The notes below the pieces were generated by a model. That model was not told where the DNA came from and ran no database searches. It saw nothing but the letters and a program-made list of their open reading frames with translations. A stretch of 64,000 nt of DNA, taken from the NCBI GenBank assembly GCA_965153455.1, contig OZ234503.1, positions 14,141,118-14,205,117 on the forward strand, read 5' to 3'. Of this stretch, positions 1 through 10,534 are shown piece after piece; positions within the stretch are counted from its first letter, which is position 1, and every line of letters starts with the position of its first letter. The stretch comes from Sphagnum compactum (taxonomy: Eukaryota > Bryophyta > Sphagnopsida > Sphagnales). The translations under genes and the position numbers were made by a program.

Positions 1-849
1 AAGAAAAAATCCCCATTTTTATAAAAAGTTCTTTTGGCAATGGAAGGAACATGGGTGTTTTTTTTCCTTTTTGGGTTTAGGGTGAAAAAAATGTTTTGAT
101 TGTTCACCAACTCCAACACTTTTTCCTTGAACCCTAAAAAGAAAACACAAAGAATATCTCTTCGGAGCTGAACCCAATGGGTCATCCATTTTATAACCAA
201 AAAAAAAAATTGTTACGAAAAACATTAGACCCAAACCTTATTTATGGTTCCTCTGAAAAATCCTGACCTGGCCAAAAGCACTGGTCCAAACCCCAACCCC
301 ATTTTGAAGCTCTTTGAAATAATAAAATGACCAAAGTCCAAACCAAAAGACAACACCCAAAATTGCTGCCAGTGGACCTGCTCTAAGTGTAAATCATTCA
401 CTCGGCAATTTATTCATTACACGAGATGGATAACGGACGGATGGACGGATGAAAAGCTTCATTTCATCCCGACGTCTGGATGGAAAGCTTCATTTCATCC
501 CGAAGCTTCACAACCACGACGTCCTTTACTATATAGAATATACTGTTACCGTACTCTGAACACAAGTATTGTCACTTACAGTGCAAATGTATTTTGACCA
601 TTGTTCTTCTTTTGCTGAACAAACAGCAGTGCCTTCCCCTACACCTAATGGATTCACTTCATTTGAGCCAGCGAGAAGCGACAAACACAAAACAAGAGGC
701 CTTTGTCACACTGTGGCCTTTGCCATTTGCATTAGAAAGTATCAGCAAAAGAAGAATCATGGAAACTCAAATATTTCACCATGCAAAAATATAAGCTTCA
801 AAATATCTTGTAAAAGAAACCAAAACCCTGCAAAGGTATTATAACTCTA
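1..849. other. AT-rich intergenic DNA, no gene seen
   Basis: I see no convincing coding exon here. A block of about 23 bases containing AAGCTTCATTTCATCCCG occurs twice in direct order, near 449-473 and 481-503, next to short GGACGGAT runs. The open frames are short and show no recognisable protein features. Confidence 0.5.
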
Positions 850-1193
850 TCTACTATATTAATTCACTACGTCTGTGCGTGCGTCTGTCTGACATGACAA
901 TTTTGCTGCAATTCTATGACAGAACCGGTCTCTGCATTTTCTATGGTAGAACCGGGCAATGCATTTTCTATGACAGGGCTTGGTAACGGGGCGGGGGAGG
1001 GGCTAGCACAGGGCGGGAAGTTAATTATATATAACAGGGGAACCGGGGGGGGGGGGATCAACGGGTTAAAAAATCAGAGTGGAAAATGCGAAGGACGGGG
1101 AGGGGTCGACGGGGTAAAAAACCGGAGTGGGCAATGGGAAGGACTGGGCGGGGGGGAGCTCGACGGGTGCATTATGCACCGGGTTCACACTAA
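850..1193 (+). mobile_element. Small non-autonomous Helitron (344 bp)
   Basis: The left end reads TCTACTATATTAATT directly after an A. The right end has a near-perfect hairpin at 1166-1180 (GGTGCAT, one base, ATGCACC), then 13 bases ending CTAA, directly followed by a T. This is the Helitron signature: 5' TC, 3' hairpin about 10 bases before CTRR, and insertion between A and T without a target duplication. The interior has no coding capacity and includes two G-rich, roughly 65-bp imperfect repeats (about 1045-1165), so it needs an autonomous element elsewhere. The hairpin and tail resemble the Helitron end at 28,735. Confidence 0.8.
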
Positions 1194-1850
1194 TAATAAC
1201 TAATCTCAAGTTTATTGTTCATTGGATCCCTTAAGCCATCCAGGATGAGGTCACGTAGGATTTCTGTCTATTCTTTGACCAAATTGTTTAAAATTCAATG
1301 GTCAAGTCAACATGGTTCTTTCTTTTCTGGTTGTCATGTTGATATTTGTGTTATATTCAAAAATGTTGTTTAGGTTAGTGAGAGGTTTTTGTTTGCCTTA
1401 GGAGGTTTATAGCAAGTGACTAGTCTATTTTTAAGGAGGAGTCTTTTCGTGTTTGACATGCTCTTCATTCGCATCGCTAATTGGACAATTCTTCAACCAT
1501 TCATTTTCACCGATGTTTGACGTTGGGTAGAACCAAATAGTACAGTTGTGGTATTAGGGCTCTTCAATTCATGACACCATCTATTCTTTCGGAGTATACC
1601 ATTGTAGCTCTATGTTAGCTACACCCCCTTCCGTCAAACCATGTCTTTCCACTTATTTTGTACTATTAACCTAGACACGCCCTTGTTCTAGATAAGATTT
1701 TGTTTGCACATGCCTTAGCCATTGCTCCTCATTTGTTTTCGGGTGAGTTATCTACGATGGTTTATGAACATTTCTCAGAATGCTTCATACAAGAGGACCC
1801 ATCCTCAGGGTTTTTGGACTTATTCTAGGTTACTGTTGTTGTTGTTGCCC
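1194..1850. other. Intergenic DNA left of the LINE remnant
   Basis: No recognisable exon. T-rich text with many stops in all frames. It may be the decayed 5' part of the LINE-like element that is recognisable from about 1,868, but no domain can be read here. Confidence 0.35.
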
Positions 1851-3650
1851 GTGGTGATATCTTTAGGTTGGTGGTTCTAGTTTTGGGGGTTAGCAAATCA
1901 TTGGCAATGGCAAAGGACATTGAAGGTTTTCGTCCCATCATTGTAGGTGAGGCATTTTTAAACATATTAATTACTCCATTGTCCCATAACTTCAGGAGCC
2001 ATTTTTGGAGCACCTATCCCCCCATCAGTTTAGAGTATCGACCCCTGGAGGCTATGAAACCATCCATCCTGGAGGCATCACATCCTTCCTCGACTTACAC
2101 CTTGATTGGGTTGTCATGCAACTTGACGTCAAAAATGTTTTTAATATTATTTTTTGAATTGTAATTAAAAAAAATTACAAGATGCTAAGAACCTATGGCA
2201 AACATTGTCTTCTTTGCCAAATTGTTTTATGATGCTCATTATTTTCTTTACTATTAGCACGAACAACATGAAGAGGGGTCATTATTATTAAATCATTTTC
2301 ATGGCATGGAGGTCCTATATTTGCCTTGACCCATTATCAAACACTCTTAGAAACCATTGCAAGAGCCCCCAGCTGTGCCTTTCCATCCCTAGCGGACGAT
2401 ACACACATCATGGGCACTATGAACAAGATTGTTCAGCCTTTGACCACCTTTTGACCCAGTTAGCTTTAGTTGGGCTTAGGGTCAAGGTGTCAAAGTGCAA
2501 GATTTGGAGTCCATTAAGGATATTTTTAGGCATAAAGGTTTTTCAGGGTTGCATTTTGGTCATAGATGGCTTACACATTTTAGGTGTGTTAGTGGGTTTT
2601 GAAGATTTTGTCACACATTTTTTGGATGAGGCTTCATCTCAAGATGTGGTGCATATCGATGATTTTCTTTTCTTGAGAGATGCATAGGTTGCATTGAGCG
2701 TTTTGTCTTCATGTGTTGCTCGTCGACCTTCTCATCTCATTTAGAGAATACTTCCTTTTTCCTTCTTGTTTCTTTTGGCAAGTTCCTATAAGAAAATTAT
2801 GCAGGTATGTGGATACATTATGGGTCCTGGGTTATGAGAGTCTATTTAGGGCCTTTTAGCAGGGTGTCATGCTCAACTATCGACTCCTTTGGTGATGTAG
2901 GCCTTTTATTTATGGAAGATTGTGCCCCACTTACTTTTTTAGGGAGTTGGGCTTTAGTGATTCTGTATCAATGTTCCAAGTTTTGTATTTTCAATAGACC
3001 CGTTTTGGAGGAATATGTTTATCAGGTTAAAGGGGGTCCACACCTTTTCAGTCATGCCTTTGTGTAGTTCGAGACAACTTTCTTCGCACAACTAAGGAGA
3101 TGCACCAATTTTTTTGAAAGTTTGGCAGTTGTTAGCACCCCATGTTTATAGGCATCTTTGATGGACATCTTTCACTACACATCCTTTAGGTTTATCTTGG
3201 AAGATGATTCCATTTCTTTAGCATATAGAGTTTGCATTCATTTTTGTTCAGGCAAAGGGGCGAAGCTATGGTTGATTGCTAAGCAATCTATTTGTTCATT
3301 CCACATCACACACTTTATTTTCATTTCAACGTTGTGTTTTCGTCTCAATTTGATTTAACCTTTGGCATTTAGTCCTTTCACATGTGAGTGTGGGCATGGG
3401 TTAGATGCGTCTGGCACGCATTTAGCACGTTGTCCATTCAAAGGTCAATGGATAGCCACACATGACACCATAAAAAACGTCATGTATGCCCTTGCTTAAA
3501 AGAGTGGACACATTGTATGGAGAGAACGGTGGTATGCATTTATGTTAAGAGCTTCATTACGAGCCAATCTTTACATGATTTACGAGGACTAGGTCTTTAG
3601 TGCCAATGTGGTGATTACTGACTTGACATGTGCCACTCTCCCAAGCTCCT
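1850..3650 (+). pseudogene. Decayed LINE-like reverse transcriptase
   Basis: Reverse transcriptase landmarks appear in the right order but in different frames. GFRPIIVGE is encoded near 1,920-1,950. QLDVKNVFN, motif A with the catalytic Asp, is at 2119-2145. PSLADDTHIMG, motif C with the Asp-Asp pair, starts at 2384. A thumb-like VGLRVKVSKCKIWSP follows near 2,470-2,510. A zinc-knuckle-like CECGHGLDASGTHLARCP starts at 3383, as in the C-terminal part of some non-LTR elements. Stops and frameshifts separate all of these, so the copy is dead. The missing integrase and LTRs, plus the zinc knuckle after the RT, favour a non-LTR element. The exact clade is unknown. Confidence 0.7.
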
Positions 3651-3829
3651 TGATAGACTTAAATATGAGTCTGGTTTGAAAATAACGGAAGAATAAAGAG
3701 TTGGGGCACACTCCTTGGTTCGTAGCACTTTGGGGGGTAGAAGGGCGTGCTGGAGCTCCGGGATGGGACTATGAAGAATTGAAAAGCTATCAATCACACA
3801 CATGGATATGCACGAAACCAAACAACAAA

Positions 3830-4510
3830 TTGGTTAATGCATGGTTGGGGCACTTTTGGTGCTAGGACAAGCCATAGGCAACTTGGACTCACAAGATTCA
3901 CCACGGCCCAGACTCAGGGAAGCCATCACCTTCCCTCATATAATATACTCTGTGCCTGGCCACGGGGCCTGCACCCAAATGACTTTTTGTCCCATGACTC
4001 CTAAGTGGGAGTCCCGAAATTCCCACCGCTAGGACTCCTTCAACTTTGGGGACTCATAACTATGTGCACAGACCTTTGATTGAGACGAGGTTTGAAGCAA
4101 AGTTGTAATCTTCATCGAGAGCTTTCCAATGGTATGCCGCACGCTACTTGAACACAAGGAAAGTGGGTCGATTCTTGACTTGTAATGGTCGGGAGTCAAA
4201 CTGCTAGTTTTGAACATAATTTGTTTAGAAATATCCAAATGGGTCATATGAGCTCATTTTAGACATTTACATTCCAAGAGCTTTCCATCGATATAAAGAA
4301 CTCCTCAATCCATTGAGTTTTGACCCTGCAATCGACCTCTGAAGATTTGGGAGTCCACCGGGACTCCAACTCCCAAGGTGGGAGTTCCTTTAGGAGTGTG
4401 AGGGGACATTCCCTGCACTCCCGAGAGCATAAGATGTGACTCCCGGACCTCCTCTTGGCCCGCACCCTTGCAAGCCCTCACCTTGGTCGCAAGCCCAAGG
4501 CTAGGGTTGT
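3830..4510. other. Segment interrupting the LINE remnant
   Basis: This part separates the RT/zinc-knuckle part of the LINE from its tail and does not read as LINE protein. It repeats GGAGTCCCG-like words, and GAGAGCTTTCCA/AAGAGCTTTCCA occurs twice (about 4,118 and 4,277). It may be a fragment of another retroelement inserted into the LINE. I found no clear ends or target duplication. Confidence 0.3.
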
Positions 4511-4514
4511 AACA

Positions 4515-5085
4515 ACATGGGAGATAGTGGCTTTGAATGTCAATAATCGACTATCAGGTGCAATTATGGAACTAAGCGCCATTGTTAAGATTCATAAATA
4601 TAGAGGGTTTCATGAGGGGCACCATTTTATTCCAATGGCCATGGAGGTGCACAATGCACCCAAACATGACATGAATTGTTTCACTAGAAAATATGCTCGT
4701 ATTTTCCACGATAGATGATCGAGAGGTCATTTATCCTTGTCTTTTTGGATTCAATTTTCACGCAGCGTGTTAGTATTGCTTTTCAACGTGCTTTAGCCTC
4801 TAGTGTAGAGAAGAAAATTACGTTGATGAGAGATGCTTGTTCTAAACATCCTATTATTATTAAATCTCACAATTTGCATGCGGGCAACATTAAAAGTGTT
4901 GTAGGTGAGATAGCTTCCTACCACGAGTAGGATAATTAGCCCTCTCCTTTCTTTGGCTCCTTGGGGTTACGCATATAATGGCCTAATTTCTTTGGCTTTC
5001 CCCTTTGTTTCTTCTGTGTGAGGGTTCCGGCCATTTGCTTTGATTGGATTCTTTTATCCCCTTATATATCTCAAGTTTCAAGACA
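4515..5085 (+). mobile_element. 3' tail of the LINE-like element
   Basis: Decayed coding text includes RGFHEGHHFIPMAMEV near 4,605-4,650 and ends with GEIASYHE at 4,903-4,927 and a stop. An untranslated tail follows, rich in CTTTCTTTGGCTCC and TTTGCTTTGATTGGATTC. The same C-terminal words and the same tail appear in reverse orientation at 60,584-60,945, which marks this as the shared 3' end of a multicopy element. The region is frameshifted at about 4,710. The function of this C-terminal part is not recognised. Confidence 0.6.
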
Positions 5086-5229
5086 AGCCAAAATATCATC
5101 TTTCAAAAATCCTCATATAAAAATTGACCTATATCCTAGGGGCCAAAATCCATTAAGCTACTATTCTCTATAATGAATCTAAACACAATAGGTATCCTTG
5201 CCTTGGTAGGCAAGGCCAACAGAAAAAAA

Positions 5230-5258
5230 AACACACACACACACACACGCACACACAC
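5230..5258. repeat. (AC)n microsatellite
   Basis: Dinucleotide AC run with one GC interruption. Confidence 0.9.
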
Positions 5259-5468
5259 TTCTACACCTAACAGCAAGAGGTTCGCTGAGCTTGCCGTGGC
5301 TGTTAAAAGGTGCAACACAGTGGTGCACCTCCAAAAAAGAGTGTAATAAATTGGACGTAACTGCGGCTCAGTATTTCTGATTGGTCGACCAATTGCTGAT
5401 ACCCAGGAATTCCAGACAAGCTATGGATTTTTCCCCCTTCAATTCAGTGCAATTGAATTTCTGAAATT

Positions 5469-5612
5469 GCTTGCCAGCGAATTCCACAGTATAATCGGAA
5501 GTTCAAAAACTGAGACCGCATAGCCAATAAACTAGAAATCAATTGCCAGCGAATGCCGCAGTTTAACTGGAACATTAAAGTGAAAAACCACATAGCCAAT
5601 AAATTCCGCGGA
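5469..5612. repeat. Two imperfect ~73-bp tandem copies
   Basis: TTGCCAGCGAAT begins at about 5469 and again at about 5542. Both copies go on through CGCAGT/CACAGT words to CATAGCCAATAAA. The copies are clearly diverged. Open frames over this block are probably chance. Confidence 0.6.
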
Positions 5613-6360
5613 AAAATAGTTACGTTCAGTAATTGCCACCCGAACCTCGCCACAGTTCCTGAGACATGTTTTACGGCGATTCCCGGAGATTCCATATCCA
5701 GTGGAATTCCTCACTGTGAGATCACCCATCTAACGGTGGAAAACTAACGGGTTGGATTCCAGGGATACGACCGGGTTGTAGAGAGAACCGGTGGCAAAGA
5801 CCTCAAACAGGGTGGTCTATTTTTAGGGAGGTACCTACCTATGTTTGTAAGCAAGAACGAGAAGGCCTATAGGTACCTATTTTTCTGCCATCCTTGTTTC
5901 CGTTGATGTAGGACACTCTCGCTCTTTAATTCTCTTAAAAAAACTTTACGCTCTCTTATTGGTATCCGTCGGATTAAAAATTGGACACATCCGTACCGAT
6001 CGATTTTTATTCTTCCGAAAAGATACGTTAAGGAAATCGGCCCCACCTTGACAACCGGGCTCTTTTGAAATTTCTTACTTGGCACGGTTCTCTTAGCACC
6101 GCGGTTTGCAGCCGTTGGATGCGGTGAAGTATGTCAAATCCTTACCGTTCGTTTGGAAAGCGGGCTATCAAGGAGAAACATTGGGGGGTGGGGAGAAAAA
6201 CCGATTTTAACCGTTAGATTGAGATGTGGGCGAATCCGGACAGTTGAAGTGAAAAGATAATGGGTAGTTTGTGGCTTAGAGGTTTTTATTATCTATCACA
6301 CGTGTTGGTTGCCAGTGAGCAGCGGAGCTTTTCCTTTTCGCGAATGGCGCAGATGAGAAA
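5613..6360. other. Intergenic DNA, no gene seen
   Basis: Moderate GC, short frames on both strands, no recognisable product. It lies upstream of the minisatellite that precedes the hydrolase gene. Confidence 0.4.
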
Positions 6361-6724
6361 ATCTCGGCCGTGTAGGTTAGACTCTTAGGGAATCTGGGTC
6401 GTTGAATTGAAAAGATTGAAAGGCTGTGTAAGGTAAAAGAAAAGGGATCCGTCCGTCCTCTCTCCCGTCCGCGCTTCGTCGATCTCGGCCGTGCACGTTA
6501 GACTCTTCGGGAATCTGGGTCGTTGAATTGGAAAGATTTTGAGGTTGTGTAAGGTAAGACAGAAAGGGTACCGTCCGTCGTCTCGCCCGTCCGTGCGTCG
6601 TCAATCTCGGCCGTGCAGGTTAGACTCTTCGGGAATCTGGGTCGTTGGATTGGAAAGAGCGGGAGGCTGTGTAAGGTAAAAGACAAGTTGTCCGTCCGTT
6701 CTTCCGTCCGTCCGTGCGTCGTCT
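6361..6724 (+). repeat. Minisatellite, three ~121-bp copies
   Basis: Copies begin ATCTCGGCCGTG at 6361, 6482 and 6604, giving periods of 121 and 122 bp. Each contains TTAGACTCTT, GGGAATCTGGGTCGTTG and a CCGTCCGT-rich end. The array is GC-richer than the DNA to its left and sits directly before the probable promoter/leader of the hydrolase gene. It may be a tandem promoter duplication. Confidence 0.85.
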
Positions 6725-7300
6725 CTCTGCCGTTCGGCCGGCGGTGCGCGACATAGTCGCCGGCTCGTGTGCATTGCTGCTTGTCTTTCAGGAAAAGTTC
6801 GCTGCGCGGGGCGTTCGTCACTTCTGCTACAGTATTCTCTCCTCAAGATTCGTAGCGAGTTCGGGAGTGCAGGACCGTAGAAGAAACAAGAAATCTCCGG
6901 GGAAAAGAGAGAGCGAAACTTCGTGTGCATGTCAGTACCAAAAAAGGGAGGCGTCTTCGTCGTCGTCATTGAACCGTGAGCATGGTCGCCATTTCTCCGA
7001 AAATCCGGCACCTCAGGGCGGTTTCTTGCTTTATTTGATCGAGCAGGTTTTTCCCTGTCTCCCTCCCCCAACTTCTCCTCTTCCTCTGGTGTTTCTGCTG
7101 CTTCTTCTTTGTTACTTCTTCCTTGATTTCTTTTATTCTCGGATGTCAATCCAATCCTTCAGAAGCAAGTCGTGATTATCTGTTGTTGCCATTCAGAAGA
7201 AGCGAGCAACTGCCGGCTGTTTTTGGTCTGTATATTACTGTCACTCCTGCCTTCGAGCTCTGTCATCATGGTCAGCCTTCTGCATCCTGTTTTTGCGCAC

Positions 7301-7352
<52 letters not shown>

Positions 7353-7835
7353 CTGATTTCTGTGTGGATCAGGTTTAAGGTGCCTCTTCATGGCCGGACG
7401 CCGCTCTTATCGGAACGAAGTCGAACGGTGTCGCTGGCGAAGCTGAATGCGTTCGGCACTTCACTACTTACTATCTTCGGTTCAAGCTTTCTGAGGTTCT
7501 TCCGCAAGCACGTTGGTTGTCACGGGCTCTGAAGCCCATGAACCAATTGCAGGCAGGCTGTTGTTGTTGTTGAGACATGGATATGCTTTGTTCATGCTTC
7601 ATGTCAGTATGGCTCAAAATCGCTCAAGCCAGCTGACACCGAGTCTAAAACAGCTGCAATTTCAAGCTGCTCATTGATCTCCCCTGCACGCGACGCGCTC
7701 TTTTCAACCAGTTTGTGCTCAAGTCTTCTTCAAAGAAAACCGTATCTGGAGCTCAAATTGCACAGCATCTGGAACACAAAAGAAAGGCGGGTTGCGACGG
7801 GAAGCTAGATTGTTTGTGCTGGGATCGCGATAAGG
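6725..7835 (+). promoter_or_regulatory. Probable promoter and 5' leader of the hydrolase gene
   Basis: About 1.1 kb with no ATG-initiated frame that resembles a protein. It contains pyrimidine-rich stretches, a long GA run and several possible AG acceptors (for example near 7,550), so a spliced 5' UTR is likely. An in-frame TAG at 7806-7808 closes the coding frame upstream of the chosen ATG. The transcription start cannot be fixed from sequence alone. Confidence 0.4.
7302..7349. repeat. (GA)n microsatellite in the hydrolase leader
   Basis: About 24 uninterrupted AG units. GA runs in plant promoters and leaders are known binding sites for BBR/BPC GAGA-binding factors. Whether it acts that way here is inference. 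Confidence 0.9.
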
Positions 7836-10534
7836 ATGGGAGCGGGAAAGGGAGCAGGTAGAGGCGGCTTAGAAACCGTGAAGAGAGCGTGCAGAACGCT
7901 CTTCTTCATGATTCTCATGCTGGCCTCGCTGCTTGTCTCCTCAGTGCCTCTCCTTGTCGCCATCGCAGACATCGCCATCCCTTGCACCGTGTTGTCGACC
8001 TTCACCTGCTGCGAGTCTTGCCTTTCGTTCAGAATCGACTGGTCGACGTACAGTTTCCGCTCCTCTCTTGTGGATATCCCTCTCATCTCCGTCATCCGCT
8101 CAGTCGCGGCAATCTGTAAGGGTCTTTCTTCTTGTATTCTTCCTCCTCCTCTTCCGCACTCGTGTCTCGACGTTTCTGGTTTTGCCGCTCGTGCATGCAT
8201 GCGTGCAGTGTTTTCTCCTCTTCTGGCCTTGCTTCTTGTGCTTTAGAAGAACTTCTTCTTTGTCTTCTTATATCTCTTGTTCTTGTTCTTTCTCATGCAC
8301 AGGTGCTTACTTCGTATGCGAGGTACCGAGCCTCTGCCATGGCCCTTACTTAGGTATTACTGTGATCTCCGGGATTGTCACCACGGTGTTCTTGTCAGCC
8401 AAAGCTTGCCTCTACAACACCTTTGATTCCAGAAACGGAATTTCGCCTGTTGCAGTGGTGGATGGACAGCACCGTTTGGGCTTGCCCTTTCTATTGATAT
8501 CCTCTGCCGTCTTTGCTCTGGTCCACATCATGGTGGCCTACAAGTCAAGATGTCAAGCTCGCCGCAAACTTGCTTTCTTCTTGATGGATGCAGAATCGGT
8601 TAGTTCATCATCAATTCTCTCTCTGCTTGCTTCCTGTATATGTTCCCAAGAAAAATTCTCTGTCAACACGTCAAGCTCATTGCTTCCTTGCTTTGTTTGT
8701 GATGGATGCAGAATGGGTCATCATCAATTCTCTCTGCTTGCTTTCTGTATATGCTCTGAAATTTTTTTCTCTCTTTGGAGATGCATGTGTATACTAAAAC
8801 AGCAGCATCTGTGTGTTATTTGCAGGTTTCTGTCTCCAAGATCAGTGGAAACTCTTACCCAAGAAATCCTCGGGCTACTTCCTCTCCTCTCCTCTTCAGG
8901 AAGATGGACTTGGATTGCAGTAGCTTGGTAGGAAAACATGATGGTGACAAAGATGTCCCTGCTCACATGCTTGCAGATAAACAGAGCCTCTTTATGGACT
9001 GTAAAGGACTTGTTTTGCATTATAAAGTCATTGATGGAGGTCTGTATCGCAAGCAAGAGGATGATGATGCTTCTACCGGTGGCACAGGATTTCATTCAGC
9101 AATAAACATGAATCCAGTCTTCCAGACAGCAGTGGCATGGAACCCTTCTGGTAGAGCCTCCTCACTTCATGCTCCTTTGCTGAGCAATTCTTCACCTCGG
9201 TTTGCAATCCCTTCGACTGTCACTGGATGGCCAACAATTGTGCAGCAGACAGGAGGGCAAAAGCCATCAGGGATGTTGGAAAGCTTGGAATTTGTATCTG
9301 AAGGGGATTCCAAGCTTGTAGAGCTGTATGAAAAGGACACAGGAGTGGTGCTGCTCCATGGATTTGGGGGTGGTGTATTCTCATGGCGACATGTTATGGG
9401 CTCCATAGCAATGGAAGTTGGATGCCGTGTGGTTGCATTTGATCGGCCTGGCTGGGGATTGACATCAAGGCCAAGAAGATCTGAGTGGGAGACAAAAGGG
9501 CTTCCAAATCCATATGATCTTCATGCACAAGTGGATCTGCTCTTTGCATTCTGTCAGGAGTTAGGGTTGAGATCAGTGGTTCTTGTGGGCCATTCAGATG
9601 GTGGCTTGCTTGCTCTCATGGCTGCTGCAAGGGCTCTGAAGTCCAAAGACTCTATTCAGGTCTGTTACCTTTGTGAATTCCATCTTTTTGCACTTATATT
9701 AGTGACATGAGCTGCTGAAGTCTCCAATCTTCTTGCAGCAGGCATTGATATCGGAATTTTGTGTGTTGGCAAGCAGGTTGAGGTAAAGGGACTGGTATTG
9801 GTAGGTGTCAGCTTGTCAAGAGAGGTTGTTCCTCCTTTTGCAAGGGTGCTATTGCATACATCACTTGCTCGACACATGCTCCGGTCCCTGCTTCGGTCAG
9901 AGATTGGGCAAGTGACCACACGCCGTGCATGGCATGATGCCTCCAAGCTCACCTCACAGACTCTTGATCTATACAAGGTTTGCATTCTACACTGTGTTTT
10001 GCTTCTGGAATCTTGTTGTGCCACTGCACAGGCTGCAATTGCAATAAAGATGTGATACTGAAGTTGAGGATGGGATTGCAGGGGCCTTTACATGTGGAAG
10101 GGTGGGACAAGGCACTGGCAGAGGTTAATAGGGCCTGTATGACTAGTGCAGTCTTGTCCAGTGCTAGTGCAACAGAGCTGGTACGGTCTGTGGCCAACCT
10201 ACCAGCCCTAATTGTTTCTGGGGTCCAGGACAAATTGGTTCCTTTGAAAGCTTCCCAGTTCCTTGCATCTCAACTTCCTCTCTCTGTAAGTCTCTCATCC
10301 TGTTGGGTTTTTTGGTTTTGAACAGCACTTACTTGGAGGTTGATTAGAAGTTTGAGAAATATGCATCTTCATTGGCAAAACCCTAACTGGGATGTTGGCA
10401 AAATGCAGAGACTGGCAGCAATTCCTGGGTGTGGACATCTACCGCATGAGGAATGCCCAACAGCCTTACTCTCATCTACAATTCCTTTTATTTCGCGGTA
10501 CCTTCATGAACAAATGATGGATCACCTTGTATAA
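7836..10534 (+). CDS. Membrane-anchored alpha/beta hydrolase, 6 coding exons
   Basis: Coding exons are 7836-8115, 8303-8598, 8826-9659, 9777-9977, 10082-10285 and 10409-10534, giving 646 aa. All introns are GT-AG and the phases agree. The start is supported by an in-frame TAG 30 bases upstream. Hydrophobic segments lie near residues 20-42, 101-120 and 158-178, so the protein is probably membrane-anchored. The hydrolase domain covers about 360-640: oxyanion loop HGFGGG from H370, nucleophile elbow GHSDGG with S449, D587 in GVQDKL, and H615 in GCGHLPHEE. Length and architecture match a conserved plant family (Arabidopsis At1g80280/At1g15490 type, about 650 aa). The substrate is not known and cannot be inferred. 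The fold is certain; enzymatic activity is inferred from the intact triad. Confidence 0.93.
8583..8765 (+). repeat. Duplicated exon-2/intron-2 junction
   Basis: GATGGATGCAGAAT followed by TCATCATCAATTCTCTCT occurs at 8583 and again 118 bases downstream at 8701, inside intron 2 of the hydrolase gene. The duplication carries the end of exon 2 and its 5' splice site. The first donor (after 8598, GTTAGT) keeps the frame into exon 3. The second (after 8716, GTCATC) would add 118 bases and break it. Confidence 0.75.

Noticed and set aside
6601-7175. Overlapping frames of 153 and 182 codons before the hydrolase
   Set aside because: They lie on opposite strands over the minisatellite and leader. The plus frame starts with GTG, and both have low-complexity content.
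7933-8931. A 332-codon plus-strand frame across the hydrolase gene
   Set aside because: It joins exon 2 in frame but reads intron 1 and intron 2 as protein and runs out of frame with exon 3. The spliced model fits the known family length and order.
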